From contig NZ_LFVU01000028.1 in the NCBI RefSeq assembly GCF_001047375.1, forward strand, positions 186,001 through 250,000: a DNA stretch of 64,000 nucleotides, read 5' to 3'. This document shows, in pieces, positions 1 through 8,475 of this stretch; position 1 is the first letter of the stretch, and every line of letters starts with the position of its first letter. The notes under the pieces were generated by a model. It worked only from the letters and a program-made list of their open reading frames with translations, had not been told where the DNA came from and ran no database searches. A program made the position numbers and the translations under genes. The DNA comes from Clostridium cylindrosporum DSM 605 (GTDB taxonomy: Bacteria; Bacillota; Clostridia; Clostridiales; Caloramatoraceae).

Positions 1-303
1 TCATCATACTTAGGTGAAGTAGCACTTGTTCCCTATTCATCACCAATCAACTCCTGTGATATTGTGTTCTACTCCACATTATTTGATGAAAATGCCTCTT
101 GTCATTTTGCACTTGGAAGCTGCTATCCAACCAACATTAAAAATGGTGACAAGCTAAGTGATGATGAACTTTTATCCCTTGGGGCCAATGTTTCAATATC
201 ACATGAGGACTTTATGGTAGGATCTAAGGACCTTAAAATAAATGTTACTACTTACTCTAATGAAAGCATTACAATATTCGAAAATGGGGAATTTACTTTA
301 TAA
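1..303 (+). CDS. Aminopeptidase, peptidase M29 family (C-terminal fragment)
   Basis: Partial gene: the frame is open from the first base and ends at the TAA at 301-303, so only the last 100 residues are present. It carries the M29 (AmpS/PepS-type) C-terminal signatures: LGEVALVPYSSPI with the metal-ligand Glu, LFDENASCHFALG with the ligand His, and SHEDFMVGS with the ligand Asp. Family members are cytosolic dinuclear-metal aminopeptidases that remove N-terminal residues from peptides. An intrinsic terminator follows directly. Assignment is by motif recognition and is firm for the family; the exact specificity cannot be told. Confidence 0.9.
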   Translation, partial: SSYLGEVALVPYSSPINSCDIVFYSTLFDENASCHFALGSCYPTNIKNGDKLSDDELLSLGANVSISHEDFMVGSKDLKINVTTYSNESITIFENGEFTL

Positions 304-326
304 GTATATCTCACTTTAAGTATATT

Positions 327-364
327 AAAAAATGTTAGCCTTAAAATTTAAGGCTAACATTTTA
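327..364. terminator. Bidirectional intrinsic terminator
   Basis: Nearly perfect palindrome, AAAATGTTAGCCTTAA pairing with TTAAGGCTAACATTTT. It lies between the convergent aminopeptidase (+) and DMT transporter (-) genes and can serve both. Confidence 0.85.
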
Positions 365-365
365 G

Positions 366-1277
366 TTATGATTTAATTCTATTTACACTTGCAACACCAA
401 AGGCAACGCAAACTAAGGAAATAATAATATATAAGTTAAATATTTCACCTGGTATGAACATAGCTGAAAGTATTACCCCTGCTACTGGAATAACAAATCT
501 ATATATTGTAATTTCGCCTGCTTTGTTATATTTAAGCAAGGCGAACCAAAGGGAAAATGCTATTGATGATAATAGTGCAGAATATGCTAAAAGTCCAATA
601 GATAGTAGTGTAAACACCATTACTTCATAACCTTTAAACACAATACCTAATATGATTAAAATCAATGAACCTATCATCATCTGATAGGCATTTACTACAA
701 ATGGATGTATATCCTTACAAATTTCTTTGCAAAGTATGGTTGCAATAGCCCCTGAAACTGTAGATATAATCATAAATCCTTCACCAATCAAACTAAATTC
801 AAATCCTATTTCCCTACCCCAATTTGCAAATATTATTCCTAAGAATCCTAGAGCTAAGCCTAAAATTTTGCTATTTGTTATTCTATCATTTTTATATATG
901 TAGTGTGCTAATATTACTACAAAGAAATTTTCTGCAGAGGATAATATAGCACCTTTAACTCCTGATGTATTTGACAAACCAATATAAAAAAACAAATACA
1001 GTCCTGCTGTTTGAAATATTCCTAAAATACTAAACCTTTTTAATTCCTTTAAACTAACAGCTAAAGGCTCCTTTATAAATAACTTCAAAATTACAAATAT
1101 AATTGCTGATGCTAAGAAAAACCTCATTCCTGCGAGTAGAATTTTTGCCCATGTATCTGCTTCTATTCCCATTTCAAGATAACTAATCTTAAGTACTGGA
1201 AAGGCACTTCCCCATAAAATTGAACATATAATAGCTATAACTATTATCCATTTCTTCTCTGTTAAATACTTACTCAT
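366..1277 (-). CDS. EamA-type DMT transporter (drug/metabolite exporter)
   Basis: 303 residues with about ten hydrophobic segments in two repeats, the usual length and layout of EamA/RhaT permeases. The N-terminal GSAFPVLKISY and the mid-region SGVKGAILSSAENFFVVILAHY fit the first EamA repeat. Such proteins are inner-membrane exporters of amino acids or metabolites; the substrate cannot be predicted here. The start follows AAGGAGACGAA. It lies downstream of the cysK terminator with its own TATAAT-like sequence near 1310, so it is probably a separate unit, although export of cysteine-type compounds is a possible link to the neighbouring sulfur genes. Confidence 0.85.
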   Translation of the reverse strand: MSKYLTEKKWIIVIAIICSILWGSAFPVLKISYLEMGIEADTWAKILLAGMRFFLASAIIFVILKLFIKEPLAVSLKELKRFSILGIFQTAGLYLFFYIGLSNTSGVKGAILSSAENFFVVILAHYIYKNDRITNSKILGLALGFLGIIFANWGREIGFEFSLIGEGFMIISTVSGAIATILCKEICKDIHPFVVNAYQMMIGSLILIILGIVFKGYEVMVFTLLSIGLLAYSALLSSIAFSLWFALLKYNKAGEITIYRFVIPVAGVILSAMFIPGEIFNLYIIISLVCVAFGVASVNRIKS

Positions 1278-1340
1278 TTCGTCTCCTTAATTTTCTTTAA
1301 TCATTTTCAATTATAATCATCTTAATAATAAAGCACAAAT

Positions 1341-1378
1341 AAAAAGACTAACAATTATAAAAACTGTTAGTCTTTTTT
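1341..1378 (-). terminator. Intrinsic terminator after cysK
   Basis: Stem AAAAGACTAACA pairing with TGTTAGTCTTTT, with a T-run on the minus strand. It ends the trans-sulfuration/cysK unit. Confidence 0.8.
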
Positions 1379-1384
1379 ATATTA

Positions 1385-2326
1385 TTAAGCTTCTTCTGAT
1401 TGGAATAGTACTGTTGATAAGTATCTCTCACCAGTATCTGGAAGTATAACTACTATAGTTTTACCTTTATTTTCTTCTCTCTTTGCAATTTCTGTAGCTG
1501 CAAATAATGCTGCTCCTGAAGAAATTCCAACTAGTACACCCTCAGCCTTTGCAAGATCTCTTGCTCCTTCAAATGCTTCTTCATTTTTAACTTTAAATAT
1601 TTCATCAATTATAGATGTATTAATAACTCTTGGAATAAATCCTGCCCCAATTCCTTGAATCTTATGAGGTGATGGATTTCCTCCTGATAATACTGGTGAA
1701 TCAAATGGTTCAACTGCAATTATTTTGATATCTTTATTTTTTGCCTTTAGAACTTCACCTACACCAGTAATAGTTCCTCCAGTTCCAACTCCTGCAACAA
1801 CTATATCTACTTTACCATCTGTATCCCTTAGAATTTCTTCTGCAGTAGTTTTTCTGTGTATCTCAGGATTTGCAAGATTATCAAACTGGCTTAGAATAAT
1901 GCTATTTTCAACTATTTGGCTTAATTCAATAGCCTTTTCAATTGATCCCTTCATTCCCTTTTTACCTTCAGTTAAAACAATCTCTGCACCTAAAGCTTTA
2001 AGAAGATTTCTTCTTTCTATACTCATTGTATCAGGCATAGTTAGTATTATCTTGTATCCCTTAGCAGCCGCTATTGCTGCAAGTGCTATACCTGTATTAC
2101 CACTTGTTGCTTCAATTATAGTGCTTCCTTCCTTTAACTCGCCTTTTTTCTCAGCATCTTCTACCATTGCATAAGCAATTCTATCCTTAACACTTCCTGC
2201 TGGATTAAAATACTCAAGCTTAGCAAGTATTGTAGCTTTAACATCCTTTGCCTTATTATAATTTACCGTTTCTAGTAAAGGTGTATTTCCTATTAGTTCT
2301 GTAAAATTCTTTGCAATCTTTGTCAT
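1385..2326 (-). CDS. cysK: Cysteine synthase (O-acetylserine sulfhydrylase)
   Basis: About 313 residues, normal for CysK. It joins O-acetylserine and sulfide to make cysteine, using PLP. Visible signatures: [11 protein letters not shown] with the PLP-binding Lys, [10 protein letters not shown] (substrate/PLP phosphate loop), the glycine-rich VGTGGTITG loop and GISSGAAL. An upstream ATG at 2341 exists, but GGGGGG sits 7 bases before the ATG at 2326, which is therefore the better start. It is the last gene of the three-gene operon from 4727. A CymR-like operator at 2353-2373 lies just upstream, so cysK may also have its own regulated expression. A cystathionine beta-synthase-like (MccA) role is possible because two trans-sulfuration enzymes precede it. 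Confidence 0.92.
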   Translation of the reverse strand: MTKIAKNFTELIGNTPLLETVNYNKAKDVKATILAKLEYFNPAGSVKDRIAYAMVEDAEKKGELKEGSTIIEATSGNTGIALAAIAAAKGYKIILTMPDTMSIERRNLLKALGAEIVLTEGKKGMKGSIEKAIELSQIVENSIILSQFDNLANPEIHRKTTAEEILRDTDGKVDIVVAGVGTGGTITGVGEVLKAKNKDIKIIAVEPFDSPVLSGGNPSPHKIQGIGAGFIPRVINTSIIDEIFKVKNEEAFEGARDLAKAEGVLVGISSGAALFAATEIAKREENKGKTIVVILPDTGERYLSTVLFQSEEA

Positions 2327-2352
2327 TATTAATCCCCCCATTTTTAAATTAT

Positions 2353-2373
2353 CCTATAGGTTAACTAGGAATT
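2353..2373 (-). promoter_or_regulatory. CymR-like operator between the second trans-sulfuration gene and cysK
   Basis: On the minus strand it reads AATTCCTA-GTTAAC-CTATAGG, an imperfect palindrome. It matches four other sites in the window (15856-15876, 4842-4862, 20343-20363, 27255-27275). The resemblance to Rrf2-family CymR sites of Firmicutes sulfur genes is from memory of the motif; the sharing within the window is directly visible. No strong promoter is seen immediately before it. Confidence 0.55.
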
Positions 2374-2382
2374 AACCTGCAT

Positions 2383-3516
2383 CTATTCTAATGCTTTACT
2401 AAAGTCATTGATTATATCTTCCACATCTTCTATACCTAAGGATACTCTAATCAAGCTATCCTTTATTCCTCTTTTCTCTCTTTCATCACTTGGCATAGCA
2501 GCATGTGACATTTTCGCTGGATAAGAAATTATTGTTTCTACGCCACCAAGACTTACAGCTACTGCAGCATATTTTATCTTATCCATAAAGCTTTTAGCTT
2601 TTAAATAATCCTTTGCTTCAAAGGAAAGAACTGCTCCTGGACCAAAACTTTGACCTAAATGAATGCCTTTACCCTCGTGTGAATCTAATCCTGGATAATA
2701 TACCTTATTAACATTTTTATGGGACTCTAAAAAGTTTGCAATTTTAATTGCATTTGACTGCTGTATATCCAGTCTTGCTTTTAATGTTTTTATGCCTCTT
2801 AATGTAAGCCATGAATCCTGCGGTCCAAGTATAGATCCAAATCCATTTTGAATATAATATATTCTGTCTGCAAGATCTTTATTACTAGTAACTACAAGTC
2901 CTGCTACAACATCACTATGTCCTGCTAAAAACTTTGTTCCACTGTGCCATACTATATCTGCACCAAGTTCTAATGGTCTTTGAAGGTATGGTGACATAAA
3001 TGTGTTATCAACAACAGTTATTAAATTATTTTCTTTAGCTATTTTTATAGCTCCCTTTAAGTCTGTAATCTTTAATAAAGGATTTGAAGGTGTTTCTAAG
3101 AATATAGCCTTTGTGTTTTGCTTTATAGCTTCTTTAATGTTATTTAAGTTACCAGCATCAACAAAACTAAATTCAATTCCATATCTATTAAAAATTGAAG
3201 ACGCTAATCTATATGTCCCTCCATACAAATCATCAGCAAATATTAGGTGATCACCTGCTGAAAATATAGAAATTATAGATGCAGCAGCTGCGATTCCTGA
3301 GGAAAAGGCATATCCATACTCTCCCCCCTCAAGAGAAGCAATTGTACCTTCAAGTGCTTTTCTTGTAGGATTTTCTGACCTTGAGTATGTATATTCTCCA
3401 AGACTTTCTATATTTTCTTGATGATAAGTTGAAGTTTGATATATTGGAACACTAAGTGCACCTGTAGTTTTATCTATTGTGTATTCTCCATGCAAAAGTT
3501 TTGTACCAAACTTCAT
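2383..3516 (-). CDS. Trans-sulfuration PLP enzyme (cystathionine gamma-lyase, beta-lyase or gamma-synthase)
   Basis: 377 residues, full length for the Cys/Met metabolism PLP-dependent family. Signatures: YSRSENPTR, FSSGIAAAAS, the DNTFMSPY segment and HSGTKFLAGHSDVVAG with the Schiff-base Lys. These enzymes make or break cystathionine to move sulfur between cysteine and homocysteine. Sequence alone does not separate synthase from lyase; the GFGSILGPQDSWLTLRG segment is common in lyases of the MetC/MccB type. It lies 41-56 bases before cysK and 53 bases after the paralogue at 3570, so the three genes form one operon. Confidence 0.88.
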   Translation of the reverse strand: MKFGTKLLHGEYTIDKTTGALSVPIYQTSTYHQENIESLGEYTYSRSENPTRKALEGTIASLEGGEYGYAFSSGIAAAASIISIFSAGDHLIFADDLYGGTYRLASSIFNRYGIEFSFVDAGNLNNIKEAIKQNTKAIFLETPSNPLLKITDLKGAIKIAKENNLITVVDNTFMSPYLQRPLELGADIVWHSGTKFLAGHSDVVAGLVVTSNKDLADRIYYIQNGFGSILGPQDSWLTLRGIKTLKARLDIQQSNAIKIANFLESHKNVNKVYYPGLDSHEGKGIHLGQSFGPGAVLSFEAKDYLKAKSFMDKIKYAAVAVSLGGVETIISYPAKMSHAAMPSDEREKRGIKDSLIRVSLGIEDVEDIINDFSKALE

Positions 3517-3569
3517 TTAACCACATCCTTATTATTAAATTATAAGTCTAATCTTTATATTAAGATTCT

Positions 3570-4727
3570 CTATATAAGTGCCTGATTTAAGTCACTTATA
3601 ATATCATTTACATTTTCTATTCCAACAGAAAGTCTTAAAAGTTTATCAGTTACCCCTATTGCATTTCTAATTTCCTCAGGAATTGCACCATGGGTTTGAA
3701 CAACTGGATAAGTGATTAGAGATTCTACTCCTCCAAGACTTTCAGCAAAAGTTATTAGCTTAACACTTTTTAATACCTTTTCAACTGTTTCAACTTTCTT
3801 TACAGTAAAGCTTATCATTGCTCCAAATCCACTTGATTGTTTTTTCATCACATCATAGTATGGATTATCAGTGTCTCCTGTATAATATATCTTGTCCACA
3901 CTTTCATGATTTTTAAGAAATTCTGCGACAAGCTTTGCATTTTCCTCATGTCTTTCTAGTCTAACAGCTAGAGTTTTTATTCCCCTAATAATAAGATAAC
4001 AGTCAAATGGTGAAACCACAGCACCTTCTGATTTATGAATTAGTTTAATTTCCTCTGCTAACTCATCATTATTAACCACTGCAAGTCCACAAAGAGTATC
4101 ATTGTGCCCTCCTAAATATTTAGTTGCACTATGTACTACTACATCAGCCCCTAGCTCTAGTGGTCTTTGAAAGTAAGGTGTTAGGAAGGTATTATCTATT
4201 ATTAGAAGAACCCCAGACTCTTTACATATTTTAGATGCTTCCCTAATATCAGTTACCTTCATCATAGGGTTTGTAGGAGTTTCTATAAATGCTCCCTTTG
4301 TATTACTTTTTATTGCCGCCTTTAGATTATCTATACTACTAGTATCTACATATTCAAATTCAAGTCCATATCTCTTATATATTTCTTCACATATTCTATA
4401 TGTTCCACCATATAAATCATCGGATAAAATTATATGCTCTCCTGGATTAAATAGTTTTATTAAGGTTGTTATTGCGGCCATTCCACTTGAGAATGCAAAT
4501 CCATGCTTCCCATTTTCAAGAGATGCGATTGTTTTTTCAAGCTCCTCCCTCGTTGGGTTTTGTAGTCTTGAGTAATCGTATCCTGTTGTCTCATAAAGCC
4601 CTGGATGCCTAAATGTTGCACTTTGATATATCGGTGTAGTTATGGCTCCTGTTAGGGGATCAAACATACTATGTCCATGTACAACTTTCGATTCTATATT
4701 TAAACACTTTTCTTCCAACAAACTCAT
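3570..4727 (-). CDS. Trans-sulfuration PLP enzyme, paralogue, first gene of the operon
   Basis: 385 residues, same fold as its downstream neighbour. Signatures: DYSRLQNPTREELE, FSSGMAAITTL, DNTFLTPYFQRPLELGAD and HSATKYLGGHNDT with the PLP Lys. Having two such enzymes next to cysK suggests a synthase/lyase pair or a reverse trans-sulfuration route (homocysteine to cysteine). It starts after AAAGGGGATGAG and is led by a good promoter (4872-4900) and a CymR-like operator (4842-4862), which implies induction when cysteine or sulfate is scarce. I cannot assign metI, metC or mccB with certainty. Confidence 0.87.
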   Translation of the reverse strand: MSLLEEKCLNIESKVVHGHSMFDPLTGAITTPIYQSATFRHPGLYETTGYDYSRLQNPTREELEKTIASLENGKHGFAFSSGMAAITTLIKLFNPGEHIILSDDLYGGTYRICEEIYKRYGLEFEYVDTSSIDNLKAAIKSNTKGAFIETPTNPMMKVTDIREASKICKESGVLLIIDNTFLTPYFQRPLELGADVVVHSATKYLGGHNDTLCGLAVVNNDELAEEIKLIHKSEGAVVSPFDCYLIIRGIKTLAVRLERHEENAKLVAEFLKNHESVDKIYYTGDTDNPYYDVMKKQSSGFGAMISFTVKKVETVEKVLKSVKLITFAESLGGVESLITYPVVQTHGAIPEEIRNAIGVTDKLLRLSVGIENVNDIISDLNQALI

Positions 4728-4841
4728 CCCCTTTTACTATATTATATGTTATAGCATACACTATATTTCCTATATTTTTACTAGGCAATAAAATAAATTA
4801 AAAATATATTATTAACCTAAAGTCACAAATCTATCTATGCC

Positions 4842-4900
4842 ATTCCCTACTAATTCAATAGGTTTAGTACAAGTTTACACTCAAATCCACATATTGTCAA
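4842..4900 (-). promoter_or_regulatory. Promoter and CymR-like operator of the trans-sulfuration operon
   Basis: On the minus strand, -35 TTGACA (4895-4900), 17-base spacer and -10 TAAACT (4872-4877). Ten bases beyond the -10 is the imperfect palindrome 4842-4862, ATTCCCTA-N6-CAATAGG on the plus strand, shared with other sulfur promoters of the window. A repressor there would cover the transcription start. No S-box or T-box fold was recognised in the roughly 135-base leader. Confidence 0.7.
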
Positions 4901-4924
4901 TAATTTTTTCTAAATAAATTATAA

Positions 4925-4964
4925 GAAATAGACCTATAAGCAAAAGTTCTTATAGGTCTATTTC
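4925..4964 (-). terminator. Intrinsic terminator
   Basis: Perfect 16-bp stem, GAAATAGACCTATAAG pairing with CTTATAGGTCTATTTC around an 8-base loop. It lies just after the stop of the small acidic protein at 4972-5370. Confidence 0.85.
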
Positions 4965-4971
4965 CTTAGGT

Positions 4972-5370
4972 TTATGTAGTTTTAAGAAGCTTTGCAAGTT
5001 CATCTGCAGTTACTTCTAATCCGTCAAAGTTATTTTCTATATCAACGTTATAATCTTCTCTTAAAAATTCTATAAAGCTTAGCATATGAGATGCTGCTGC
5101 TTTTACTTCCTCATCCTCATCATGCTTATCATTCTTTTGTACCAATTCAAATTCAAATTCACTTGTACTAATATCCATTATTCCACCACTTAATTGGTTA
5201 TCATTTAGATATACCTGTAGTTTTTTACTAAGGATGTTTATCAAACTACCTTCAATAGAAAGTATAGCTCTTGCTTTAGAATTCTCCTCTTTTTCAGATT
5301 CTTCCCCTACTATTTTTATAACCCTAATAATAGTACTCTTAGAATTATTATCCGTACTGTGTTCTTTCAA
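4972..5370 (-). CDS. Small acidic protein of unknown function
   Basis: 132 residues, strongly acidic, no signal peptide or membrane segment. I do not recognise the family. The middle (ARAILSIEGSLINILSKKLQVYLND) looks like a mixed alpha/beta domain, and the end (ASHMLSFIEFLREDYNV...GLEVTADELAKLL) like amphipathic helices. The start is a TTG eight bases after AGGAGGG. It is a single-gene unit with its own terminator, transcribed away from the PucR-like gene. Confidence 0.65.
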   Translation of the reverse strand: MKEHSTDNNSKSTIIRVIKIVGEESEKEENSKARAILSIEGSLINILSKKLQVYLNDNQLSGGIMDISTSEFEFELVQKNDKHDEDEEVKAAASHMLSFIEFLREDYNVDIENNFDGLEVTADELAKLLKTT

Positions 5371-5584
5371 CTATATCCCTCCTGCCTACAGGCACACTTT
5401 AGTATGTTTTTGATAATTATATCTCTTTATTCATTCTATACAAAAGTTGTGATTATATCAAGTTTTAGAGATATTTCATTTTAATATAATAAAATATCAT
5501 TTAAGATAAATAGTAAATTTATTAAAAAATATTAATTTTTATATATTTATTACTAAAAGCTGGGGCGTTTTTCCACTTTTTACA

Positions 5585-5613
5585 TTTATAAATTTCACAA
5601 AGATGTGTATAAT
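5585..5613 (+). promoter_or_regulatory. Promoter of the stand-alone PucR-type HTH gene
   Basis: TTTATA (5585-5590), 17-base spacer, TATAAT (5608-5613). Transcription would begin near 5620, downstream of the upstream GTG at 5605, which supports the ATG at 5674 as the real start. Confidence 0.6.
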
Positions 5614-5673
5614 GGAACTAGGGAGTGTTTAAAATTTTACAATATATCACTAAGGGAAAAGGGGGATCTATCT

Positions 5674-6021
5674 ATGCTACTCCAAAGTAATAGTTATGCA
5701 CTTACTCAGGATGAGCTCACAAACATCTTATCACAATCTGTTAGTTCAAAGGAGCTTTTAAATTTCTCAAAAAAAATAATCGAACCTATAAAAAATTATG
5801 ATAAGGAAAATCATTCTGAGCTTTATCATACCTTGGAATCATATATTTTTTACGACGGAAATTATAAAAAAGTAGCTGAAGATTTGTTTCAACATGAAAA
5901 TACAATTAGATATAGAATAAAAAAAATTAAATCTATTCTTCATATGGAAGACTCTAACATAAAGTTTATTGAAAGTACTTCTATAGCCCTTAGAGTTTTG
6001 GGACTTTTAAATTCAAATTAG
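5674..6021 (+). CDS. Stand-alone PucR/CdaR-type C-terminal HTH protein
   Basis: About 115 residues from the ATG at 5674, which follows AAAAGGGGG. The last 70 residues match the C-terminal helix-turn-helix of PucR/CdaR regulators: TLESYIFYDGNYKKVAEDLFQH followed by ENTIRYRIKKIKSIL. Full-length family members have 400-550 residues with a sensory N-terminus; here only the DNA-binding end and a short helical lead exist. It has its own promoter, so it is either a functional mini-regulator or a remnant. The upstream 230 bases encode no visible remainder of a sensor domain. Confidence 0.7.
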   Translation: MLLQSNSYALTQDELTNILSQSVSSKELLNFSKKIIEPIKNYDKENHSELYHTLESYIFYDGNYKKVAEDLFQHENTIRYRIKKIKSILHMEDSNIKFIESTSIALRVLGLLNSN

Positions 6022-6119
6022 GAAACACTATTTAAATAAAAATAATTTAGTATTATTATAAAACAAATATTTTGAAATTTTGCAATAATATAAGTACCTA
6101 GTTACTAGGTACTTTTGTT

Positions 6120-7562
6120 CTACTCTTTTACAGACTCTAAGAAGCAGACAAATAAATTTCCAATACCTTTTTTTGAAAATAATCTTATAATTCCTCCATG
6201 CTGCTCAATAATGAGCTTTACTATACTAAGCCCAAGTCCTGTTCCTCCAGAGGATTGTCTTGACTGGTCATATTTGTAAAATGGTTTAAATATATTCCTA
6301 GCCTCTTCACTACCAATATACTCACCTTCGTTTTTTACTACAATAACTACTCCATTTTGCTTAAGTTCATTTATTTCTTCTCTAAATTCCCAATCAATCC
6401 AGTCCTTTAAAGAATAGTGCTTTGAGAAAGCTCCAACCCATATATTTTTACCTGCCTCAGTATTATTTATTGCATTACTTACAAGATTATCTATAACCCT
6501 TATCATTTCATTTACATTAACTCTATATTCTCCACTACACCCTATGTAGGAGTTAAAATTTATCCCCTTTAAAGTACACATATTATCATAGCCGTCAAAT
6601 AACATATCAAAAAACTCTTCGCCTTCAACTTTTACAAATTTCTTTGAATAACTTGAGGTTAATACTGTATACATTAATAAGTCATCTATCATACCCTTCA
6701 TATAATCACATCTATCTAAAATTACTTCTGTATATTTATTTCTAGATCTTGCACTTGTATCTCCTGAAAGAAGTTCAGTATATACTCTTATTGAAGTTAG
6801 TGGTGTTTTTAAATCGTGGGATATAGCAGCAACCATATATTCTCTAGCGTTTTGTTCCTTTTGAATCAACTTGTTTTTTTCTAATAATTCCGCTTTCATT
6901 TTATTAAAACCATTAACAAGCATTCCTATTTCATCCTTAGAAGAACACCTTATGTTTATGTCTTTTCCCTCGCCAAATTCTCTCATAGCAAATGTTAAGT
7001 CTTTTATTGGATCAATAATTTTATTATTTATTATCTTAGATATAATTCCGATTATTAGTAAAGTTACAGCAGAGAAGGCTAGAATAGCCATATTAAAGGT
7101 TTTCCTTGTGTATTCTAATGCATAACTACTTCTTAATGTTATTTTATAAATTCCAACAACCTCTTCTCCAACAAAAACAGGCTTTTTAATTGTATTTTTT
7201 TTATCACTTCTTCGCATATAATAAAGACCTTTATATAAAGCATTATTACTAATTCTTTGTCCTAGAGTTAACTTATTTTTTGATGAGTAAATTAAAACAC
7301 CATTATTTGAATATAATTCTATTAGTATGTCTTTTTTATCACTTTCATCTATTTTAATATTTATTTTACTTCCCTCTTTATAAAGCTTTGGATTATTTAA
7401 AATGTCTTCATATTTTTCAAACCTTTTGACATTATTAATCGAGACCCTATGTTCCTCTATTTCTGATTCTTTTTTAACCATGGCATAAAGAGAAAAGGCA
7501 GTTAAAATAGGTATGATTATAATAATTATATAGAAAATAGCCATCCAAGTTTTTATTTTCAT
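6120..7562 (-). CDS. Sensor histidine kinase
   Basis: About 480 residues. An N-terminal membrane segment, an extracytoplasmic region of roughly 120 residues, a second membrane segment (AILAFSAVTLLIIGIISKII), HAMP, then HisKA with AAISHDLKTPLTSIRVY (phospho-acceptor His) and HATPase_c with NLVSNAINN and GGTGLGLSIVKLII. It autophosphorylates and passes phosphate to the response regulator encoded just upstream; the ATG at 7562 overlaps that gene's TGA by four bases. A longer frame from 7601 is unlikely because GGAGAG precedes the 7562 ATG. The stimulus is unknown. Confidence 0.9.
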   Translation of the reverse strand: MKIKTWMAIFYIIIIIIPILTAFSLYAMVKKESEIEEHRVSINNVKRFEKYEDILNNPKLYKEGSKINIKIDESDKKDILIELYSNNGVLIYSSKNKLTLGQRISNNALYKGLYYMRRSDKKNTIKKPVFVGEEVVGIYKITLRSSYALEYTRKTFNMAILAFSAVTLLIIGIISKIINNKIIDPIKDLTFAMREFGEGKDINIRCSSKDEIGMLVNGFNKMKAELLEKNKLIQKEQNAREYMVAAISHDLKTPLTSIRVYTELLSGDTSARSRNKYTEVILDRCDYMKGMIDDLLMYTVLTSSYSKKFVKVEGEEFFDMLFDGYDNMCTLKGINFNSYIGCSGEYRVNVNEMIRVIDNLVSNAINNTEAGKNIWVGAFSKHYSLKDWIDWEFREEINELKQNGVVIVVKNEGEYIGSEEARNIFKPFYKYDQSRQSSGGTGLGLSIVKLIIEQHGGIIRLFSKKGIGNLFVCFLESVKE

Positions 7563-8269
7563 GACTTTTTCTCTCCTATAAATGTATATCCACTTCCCCA
7601 AATAGTCTTTATGTATTTAGGATTTTTAAGGTCATCCATTATCTTCTCTCTTAATGACTTTATATGAACTGAAACAGTATTATTGCCATACACATCCGCT
7701 TCTCCCCAAACACTTTCATAAAACTCTTTTTTTGTAAAAATCCTTGAAGGGTTTTTACAAAATAAAAGAAGCAAATCATATTCCTTAGAGGTTAATGATA
7801 CATACTTTCCATCCACCCTAACTTCTCTTACTTCAGGATAAATGATAAGCCCTCCATTATACTCAATATAATCATACTTTTCCTTCTCACCAATATACCT
7901 TTTATACCTCCTAATTTGAGAATCAATTCTTGCTTTAAGTTCTACTAAACTAAAAGGTTTTGTCAAATAATCATCTGCTCCAATTTCAAAACCTTTAACT
8001 TTATCTTTTTCTTCAAATCTAGCACTTAATATAATTATTGGAATGTCACTTTTAAGCCTTATGTTTTTACAAAGCTCAAATCCATCCATTTCAGGAAGCA
8101 TAATATCAATTATAGCAAGTTCTATTTTACTTCTATTTTTATTAAATTCTTCCATACCTTCTAGCCCAGTAGATGCCCATAGAACGCTAACGCTATTTTT
8201 CTCTAGATAGTCTTTAATAGCTAATGCTATTTCCTTATTGTCCTCGACTACAAGGATATAATTTTCCAT
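7559..8269 (-). CDS. OmpR/PhoB-family response regulator
   Basis: 236 residues: receiver domain with acidic pocket (VVEDN), phospho-acceptor Asp in IDIMLPEMDG and the conserved Lys in DDYLTKPF, then a winged-helix DNA-binding domain (LTSKEYDLLLLFCKN, VSVHIKSLREKI, IWGSGYTF). It is translationally coupled to the histidine kinase downstream. Target genes are not evident from the window; the divergent neighbour is an ABC-F ATPase. Confidence 0.92.
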   Translation of the reverse strand: MENYILVVEDNKEIALAIKDYLEKNSVSVLWASTGLEGMEEFNKNRSKIELAIIDIMLPEMDGFELCKNIRLKSDIPIIILSARFEEKDKVKGFEIGADDYLTKPFSLVELKARIDSQIRRYKRYIGEKEKYDYIEYNGGLIIYPEVREVRVDGKYVSLTSKEYDLLLLFCKNPSRIFTKKEFYESVWGEADVYGNNTVSVHIKSLREKIMDDLKNPKYIKTIWGSGYTFIGEKKS

Positions 8270-8475
8270 TTTTCCTCGCCTCCAGCCTCCTTAATTATAC
8301 AAAATTATACTATATTTTATAAACTTTGTAACATACTTTCCTATGATAACCTAATATTTTCTTAAAGTAAACTTACCCTTTACTTATATTTATAGAATTG
8401 TATTCATTACTAAACTACTATATAATTCATTATGTATATTTTCTTAATTACATTATAAAGTGAGGATTATTTAAC

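Noticed and set aside
1725-2174. Long open frame antisense to cysK
   Set aside because: It is a shadow of the strongly supported cysK gene, lacks a ribosome site and has no family features.
4728-4900. S-box (SAM) riboswitch or T-box before the trans-sulfuration operon
   Set aside because: No conserved core of either element could be found in the roughly 135-base leader; an operator explains control better.
5605-5673. Upstream GTG start of the PucR-type protein
   Set aside because: It overlaps the predicted -10 TATAAT and lies upstream of the likely transcription start; the ATG at 5674 has the better ribosome site.
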